Part shown: positions 61,297 through 64,000 of the stretch, piece after piece | Layout: each line of letters starts with the position of its first letter | How positions within the stretch are numbered: the stretch's first letter is position 1 | From: UBA4416 sp040387475 | GTDB taxonomy: Bacteria > Bacteroidota > Bacteroidia > B-17B0 > Aurantibacillaceae | Direction of reading: 5' to 3' | Length of the DNA stretch: 64,000 bases | Assembly (NCBI GenBank): GCA_040387475.1 | Contig: JAZKDT010000061.1 | Location: 1-64,000 of the forward strand | Translations under genes and position numbers: made by a program | Notes under the pieces: model-generated | Databases searched by the model: none | What the model saw: the letters and a program-made list of their open reading frames with translations, nothing else | What the model was told of the DNA's origin: nothing

Positions 61297-61415
61297 GACG
61301 AACGGTGAGAACTACAATTTTTTCGTGTGTTCTTGCGCTGTGCGCCACGAAAAAGATTGGAGTTGGCGTTCGTTCTTGATTTTTTTGTAACTTTTTTTAT
61401 CAAGAAAAAAAGTTA
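61297..61415 (+). repeat. structured intergenic repeat, copy B2
   Basis: The core has outer arms ACGAACG/CGTTCGT (61298-61304, 61367-61373) and inner arms starting AACTACAATTTTTTCG (61310 on) pairing with 61346-61364. The linker is TTGATTTTTTTG (61376-61387), followed by a perfect 11-bp hairpin TAACTTTTTTT with loop ATCAAG (61388-61415). The inner core is homologous to that of copy A. Confidence 0.8.
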
Positions 61416-61439
61416 ATGGAGAGTCAAAAAAATGTTTCA

Positions 61440-61486
61440 ATACTTTTTGACGTAATCGACTCCGTTCAGTAACCAGCAAAAAGTAT
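61440..61486 (-). repeat. hairpin of variant type with REP-like loop
   Basis: ATACTTTTTG (61440-61449) and CAAAAAGTAT (61477-61486) form the same stem as in B3, but the loop is 27 bases and contains a REP-like segment (ATCGACTCCGTTCAGTAACC). On the minus strand it follows a GGTTTTTG linker like that of B3. Confidence 0.65.
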
Positions 61487-61514
61487 CCAAAAACCTTTAC
61501 GTTCGTTCAAACAA

Positions 61515-61542
61515 AAAGCCTTTTGTTTTCACAAAAGGCTTT
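61515..61542 (-). terminator. terminator of the DUF3606 gene
   Basis: AAAGCCTTTTGT (61515-61526) and ACAAAAGGCTTT (61531-61542) form a perfect 12-bp stem with a 4-base loop. On the minus strand it is followed by a T tract, about 30 bases after the DUF3606 stop. Confidence 0.75.
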
Positions 61543-61574
61543 CGCTCTATTTACTCAACCACAACACATTCGTT

Positions 61575-61772
61575 TTAATTTTCTTCTTTCATATTATGAT
61601 CCGTTAACCTGTTCATTTCCAGATATAAAGTTAGAATCGTATAACTGCTTCCTATTTTTCCAACCGCGTTTTTCAAATCGTGACGTGTGCAGTGCAGCTT
61701 TTTAGACCAGTAAGTAAGGCCTTCATCACTTATATCAATTTTTCCGTCCTTTAAGTAATTGGCGTTGTCCAT
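61575..61772 (-). CDS. DUF3606 family protein
   Basis: The 65-residue protein matches DUF3606: GKIDISDEGLTYWSKKLHCTR, then HDLKNAVGKIGSSYTILTLYLE. The family is short, alpha-helical with a conserved Y/W-x-K-K motif and an invariant VG-S region; its role is unknown. The ATG lies 4 bases from an exact -7 box, so the message is probably leaderless. It is divergent from the 106-residue gene across a repeat-containing region. Confidence 0.85.
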   Translation of the reverse strand: MDNANYLKDGKIDISDEGLTYWSKKLHCTRHDLKNAVGKIGSSYTILTLYLEMNRLTDHNMKEEN

Positions 61773-61776
61773 AGCG

Positions 61777-61784
61777 CAAATATA
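61777..61784 (-). promoter_or_regulatory. -7 element for the DUF3606 gene
   Basis: The minus strand reads TATATTTG, an exact match, 4 bases before the ATG. A TTTG at 61802-61799 is a possible -33 box, but its 14-base spacing is short. Confidence 0.5.
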
Positions 61785-61810
61785 AGGCAGGGGTGTCGCA
61801 AATAAAATAC

Positions 61811-61910
61811 GTACCCCTACTCGATTTTAACCAAAAAGGGGTACTTGGTTTTTCCAGGTAAGGGTACTTGGTTTTTCCAAGTAGGGGTACTTGGTTTTAA
61901 CCAAGTATAC
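61811..61910. repeat. tandem palindromic 22-24-base repeats, operator-like
   Basis: Three units (61838-61861, 61862-61883, 61884-61907) of about 22-24 bases read GGGGTACTTGG...CCAAGTA. The third has perfect 9-bp arms TACTTGGTT/AACCAAGTA, the second 7-bp arms, the first one mismatch. A degenerate fourth unit precedes them (61811-61837). They lie between the divergent DUF3606 and 106-residue genes, where a dimeric repressor or activator could bind. Confidence 0.75.
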
Positions 61911-61983
61911 GTGTTTGGCACAATAGCTGTTTTAACTCAATTAATTAAACTAAATCAATTAAACCCTTTAAATTTTAAACGTT

Positions 61984-62304
61984 ATGGCATTTACAGGAAA
62001 CGAAGCAGAACAATTTCCATTAGTTACCGCTGCAGAATGGACAGCAAATTACAGAAATTCTATCCCCGTGGGAGAGACGATTGCCCATTTCTTTGGTAAG
62101 AATATTATCAACGATATTCTGGCGCAAGACGGTTGCATGGGTATTCGAATTTATTATGCTTTAGATGAATCAGGAAAAAAACAGCTGATAATAGTTGGAG
62201 CTGACGCAAATGAAAACGATATTTACGAAGGCGTTATTGCTGAGAGATCGTACGTATGTCCTCCTTTCTGTACTAACCAGCTAAGCCCATTAAAAAACGG
62301 ATAG
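61984..62304 (+). CDS. conserved small Bacteroidota protein
   Basis: The 106-residue soluble protein opens MAFTGNEAEQFPL and has a helix TANYRNSIPVGETIAHFFGKN, the conserved ILAQDGCMGIRIYYALDESGK and LIIVGADANENDIYEG, and a C-terminal cysteine pair (CPPFCTN). I recall this protein type from other Bacteroidota but know no function. It leads a plus-strand run with a membrane protein, a sensor kinase and a response regulator. Confidence 0.7.
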   Translation: MAFTGNEAEQFPLVTAAEWTANYRNSIPVGETIAHFFGKNIINDILAQDGCMGIRIYYALDESGKKQLIIVGADANENDIYEGVIAERSYVCPPFCTNQLSPLKNG

Positions 62305-62362
62305 TATACAACCATTAGTTAACATATTACCTCATATTTCTGCACACGCAGTCATTGTTCCC

Positions 62363-62803
62363 TTGGTACTATGTATTTTTAAATACAAGGCTTTTAACTC
62401 CATGTTAAAGGCCTTGTTTGTTTACCTCCTGGTTATTCTAATTTTCGAAATGGGTTGGTTTAACAGCTATCAATATCCTAATGTATTTACCCTGCTCGAA
62501 TACCTGTGCATTTACGCCATGTTTTATTTTGAAACAACGCACCGCATCATCAAAGGCTATTTTAAACTCATTGCCTGGTTCTTTACCATGTTTACAGTGG
62601 CTGAGATCATCTTTTTTCCACAGGAAGATTATTTGTTAATGGCCGACTATTTACTGGTTATTTTCATGGCCCTGTTGTTCTTTTACCAGCTGTTAAGCAA
62701 CTTAACCATTGCACGGCTTAAAGATTATCCCTTCTTTTATTTTAATACCGGCTTCCTCATTTACTTTTGCGGCTCCTTCTTTATTTTCCTTTTTTCCAAT
62801 TGA
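62363..62803 (+). CDS. multi-span membrane protein of the sensor operon
   Basis: From TTG 62363 the product is 146 residues with four to five predicted helices and no soluble domain. The same frame is open for another ~57 bases upstream (to 62306) and encodes hydrophobic, protein-like sequence (NILPHISAHAVIVPLVLCIF), but holds no ATG, GTG or TTG; the true start may be a rare ATA or ATT codon. A sensory or scaffolding role for the downstream kinase is suggested by position only. Confidence 0.65.
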   Translation: MVLCIFKYKAFNSMLKALFVYLLVILIFEMGWFNSYQYPNVFTLLEYLCIYAMFYFETTHRIIKGYFKLIAWFFTMFTVAEIIFFPQEDYLLMADYLLVIFMALLFFYQLLSNLTIARLKDYPFFYFNTGFLIYFCGSFFIFLFSN

Positions 62804-62895
62804 ATTTTTTAGTGATAATAATCATTCTTTCTCTTTTTATATTTATTATCCTTATTTATTTTCCTTTTTTCCAAGCAGGTTTCGGTATTGGATAA
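62800..62895 (+). CDS. possible 31-residue membrane peptide
   Basis: TTG 62800 overlaps the TGA of the preceding gene (TTGA), as at 40152. The frame encodes NFLVIIIILSLFIFIILIYF, a single clear membrane span, and ends FFQAGFGIG. It is too short to judge by codon use and could be spurious. Confidence 0.35.
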   Translation: MNFLVIIIILSLFIFIILIYFPFFQAGFGIG

Positions 62896-62970
62896 ACAGA
62901 TCATAAATATGATCGCCATGTTTCATTCTTTCCTAAATATCTTCTATCTTTCGTTATTTACAATCGGTAT

Positions 62971-63783
62971 ATGGAAGGCCCGCAAAACATAATCCTTTTA
63001 ATCGTTATTGGCTGCATCAGCATGATATTGATGGCGGCCATTGTGGTATTATTTGTAGCCCTGTATAAACGCAACATGCTGCAAAAAGAAAATGAGATCA
63101 AGATCATTGAACAGCAACAGCAAATTGCCCTCTTTAAAGCTTCGGTAGAAATTGAAGAACAGCAAAAAGAAAAAATTGCCCGTAACCTGCACGACGAGAT
63201 CAATCCCCTACTGGCGGTTTTAAAATTCAATTTAAGCAAGCACCGTATTGAAGCGCGTAAAGATAAATTTGATCCCGATAGTTTAATAGCTGATACCAGC
63301 TTACTGGATAAAGCCATTGAAGGTATCCGCACCACCTGCCTGGATTTGATCCCTTCCTTTTTATTACAATATGGTTTGGTTAAGTCGCTTGAACAATACC
63401 TCGATCATGTGCAGCAAATTGGCCATGTAGAGGTAGAGTTTGAAAATAACATTCCCGATGATGCCCTCAACAGCTTCGAGAAACAGGACCAGCTCAACAC
63501 GTACCGCATTTGCCTCGAAATACTCAACAATATTTTTAAGCATGCCGCCTGCACCCGGTTAAAAATGAACATGAGCTTTCAGCAACAGCAACTCGTTATA
63601 CACATCAGCCACAACGGCCTGGGTGTAAGCAATACCGACATGGATCATTATACCGAAACCTCCAAAGGTCTTGGCTTAAAATCGTTAAAAGCCCGCGCCC
63701 TCATTTTAAACTCCACTATTAACTATTTAAAAGAAACACCCTACTCTTCTGTAACACTTAGTATTCCTTACACTCATGGCTAA
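62971..63783 (+). CDS. sensor histidine kinase, HisKA_3 type
   Basis: The 270-residue protein has one N-terminal membrane helix (about 7-31) and a glutamine/glutamate-rich coiled coil (35-68). The H-box is KIARNLHDEINPLLAVLKF with phospho-accepting His74, then an ATPase domain with LNTYRICLEILNNIFKHA (N-box) and SKGLGLKSLKARA (G-box). It lacks any periplasmic sensor, so the signal is internal, membrane-borne or delivered by the upstream proteins. It overlaps the response regulator by 8 bases. Confidence 0.93.
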   Translation: MEGPQNIILLIVIGCISMILMAAIVVLFVALYKRNMLQKENEIKIIEQQQQIALFKASVEIEEQQKEKIARNLHDEINPLLAVLKFNLSKHRIEARKDKFDPDSLIADTSLLDKAIEGIRTTCLDLIPSFLLQYGLVKSLEQYLDHVQQIGHVEVEFENNIPDDALNSFEKQDQLNTYRICLEILNNIFKHAACTRLKMNMSFQQQQLVIHISHNGLGVSNTDMDHYTETSKGLGLKSLKARALILNSTINYLKETPYSSVTLSIPYTHG

Positions 63784-64000
63784 AAGAATAAACATAGGCA
63801 TTGCCGACGACCATTTGGTATTACGCCAGGGATTGGTTTCCCTGTTGAAAGAATATGATAACCTCAATGTTATCCTGGATGTGAATAACGGCAAAGAGCT
63901 CATGGAAGAGCTTAAGAACAAAAAGCCCGACATTATTTTACTGGATATTGAAATGCCCATCATGAACGGAAAAGTAGCGCTCGAAAAAATGCAGATCAAG
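63776..64000 (+). CDS. NarL-type response regulator, 5' part
   Basis: The 75 visible residues are a receiver domain: acidic pair in IADDHLVLRQGL and phospho-acceptor Asp57 in IILLDIEMPIMNGK. The remainder, expected to end in a LuxR/GerE helix-turn-helix, lies beyond the window. The start overlaps the kinase by 8 bases, so the two are translationally coupled and form a two-component pair. Confidence 0.9.
   Translation, partial: MAKRINIGIADDHLVLRQGLVSLLKEYDNLNVILDVNNGKELMEELKNKKPDIILLDIEMPIMNGKVALEKMQIK

Noticed and set aside
61811..61910. CRISPR array
   Set aside because: The units abut without unique spacers, are few, and no cas gene is present.

Overview
The window looks like a chromosomal segment of an A+T-rich Bacteroidota (Bacteroidetes). 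The evidence is repeated TAnnTTTG-type -7 promoter elements, a type-B ribosomal protein L31, many exported beta-barrel or lipoprotein genes, a GldK/GldJ-like SUMF1-domain protein, a DUF1599 protein next to folP, and no visible use of strong Shine-Dalgarno sites. A run of 10 N at 57663-57672 shows that this is a scaffolded draft assembly. I saw no rRNA, tRNA, CRISPR array, phage or complete insertion sequence.

Layout. 1-312 is non-coding, with two minus-strand promoters firing out of the window. 313-11761 holds housekeeping and envelope genes: yajQ, a ~1500-residue exported protein of unknown function, an OprB-like porin, folP, a DUF1599 protein, a small barrel protein, an ABC exporter half and an arginase. 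11833-16437 is a minus-strand operon of epimerase, asparagine synthase, glycosyltransferase and bioD. 16538-30453 is mixed core metabolism and regulation: argS, a beta-helix lipoprotein, L31, a class IV aminotransferase, a low-molecular-weight phosphatase, a SUMF1/STAS pair, a Fur-family regulator co-translated with a RelA/SpoT homologue, a MazG-like protein and an OmpH/Skp chaperone.

30542-51402 is a ~21 kb surface-polysaccharide locus. It has a phosphoglycosyl transferase (initiation), a DegT aminotransferase, an O-antigen ligase/polymerase-like membrane protein, a methyltransferase, a NodB-like protein, two tandem FemAB-like acyltransferases, about ten glycosyltransferases (GT2, GT4, GT61, RgpF-like, and a GT2-GT9 fusion) and a Wzm/Wzt-type ABC exporter whose ATPase carries a C-terminal extension. 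Together these would build a glycan on a lipid carrier in the cytoplasm, modify it and export it by the ABC route. No Wzx flippase is present.

51552-60496 holds small conserved proteins, an OmpA lipoprotein, DUF763, an exonuclease/GIY-YIG protein, YdeI-like and PEBP-like proteins and small membrane or lipoproteins. 60497-61574 is a kilobase of non-coding DNA made of structured repeats. A further copy lies at 58083-58233. Several copies share one modular design: a variable nested inverted-repeat core, a conserved TTGATTTTTTG linker, then a perfect 10-11 bp hairpin with a conserved ATCAAG-type loop. The stems differ between copies but stay self-complementary, and the loop is complementary to the linker. 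I regard this as the most unusual thing in the window. 61575-64000 has a DUF3606 gene and a divergent signalling operon (small conserved protein, membrane protein, possible 31-residue membrane peptide, sensor kinase, NarL-type regulator cut by the window end). Tandem palindromic 22-24 bp repeats that look like operators separate the two.
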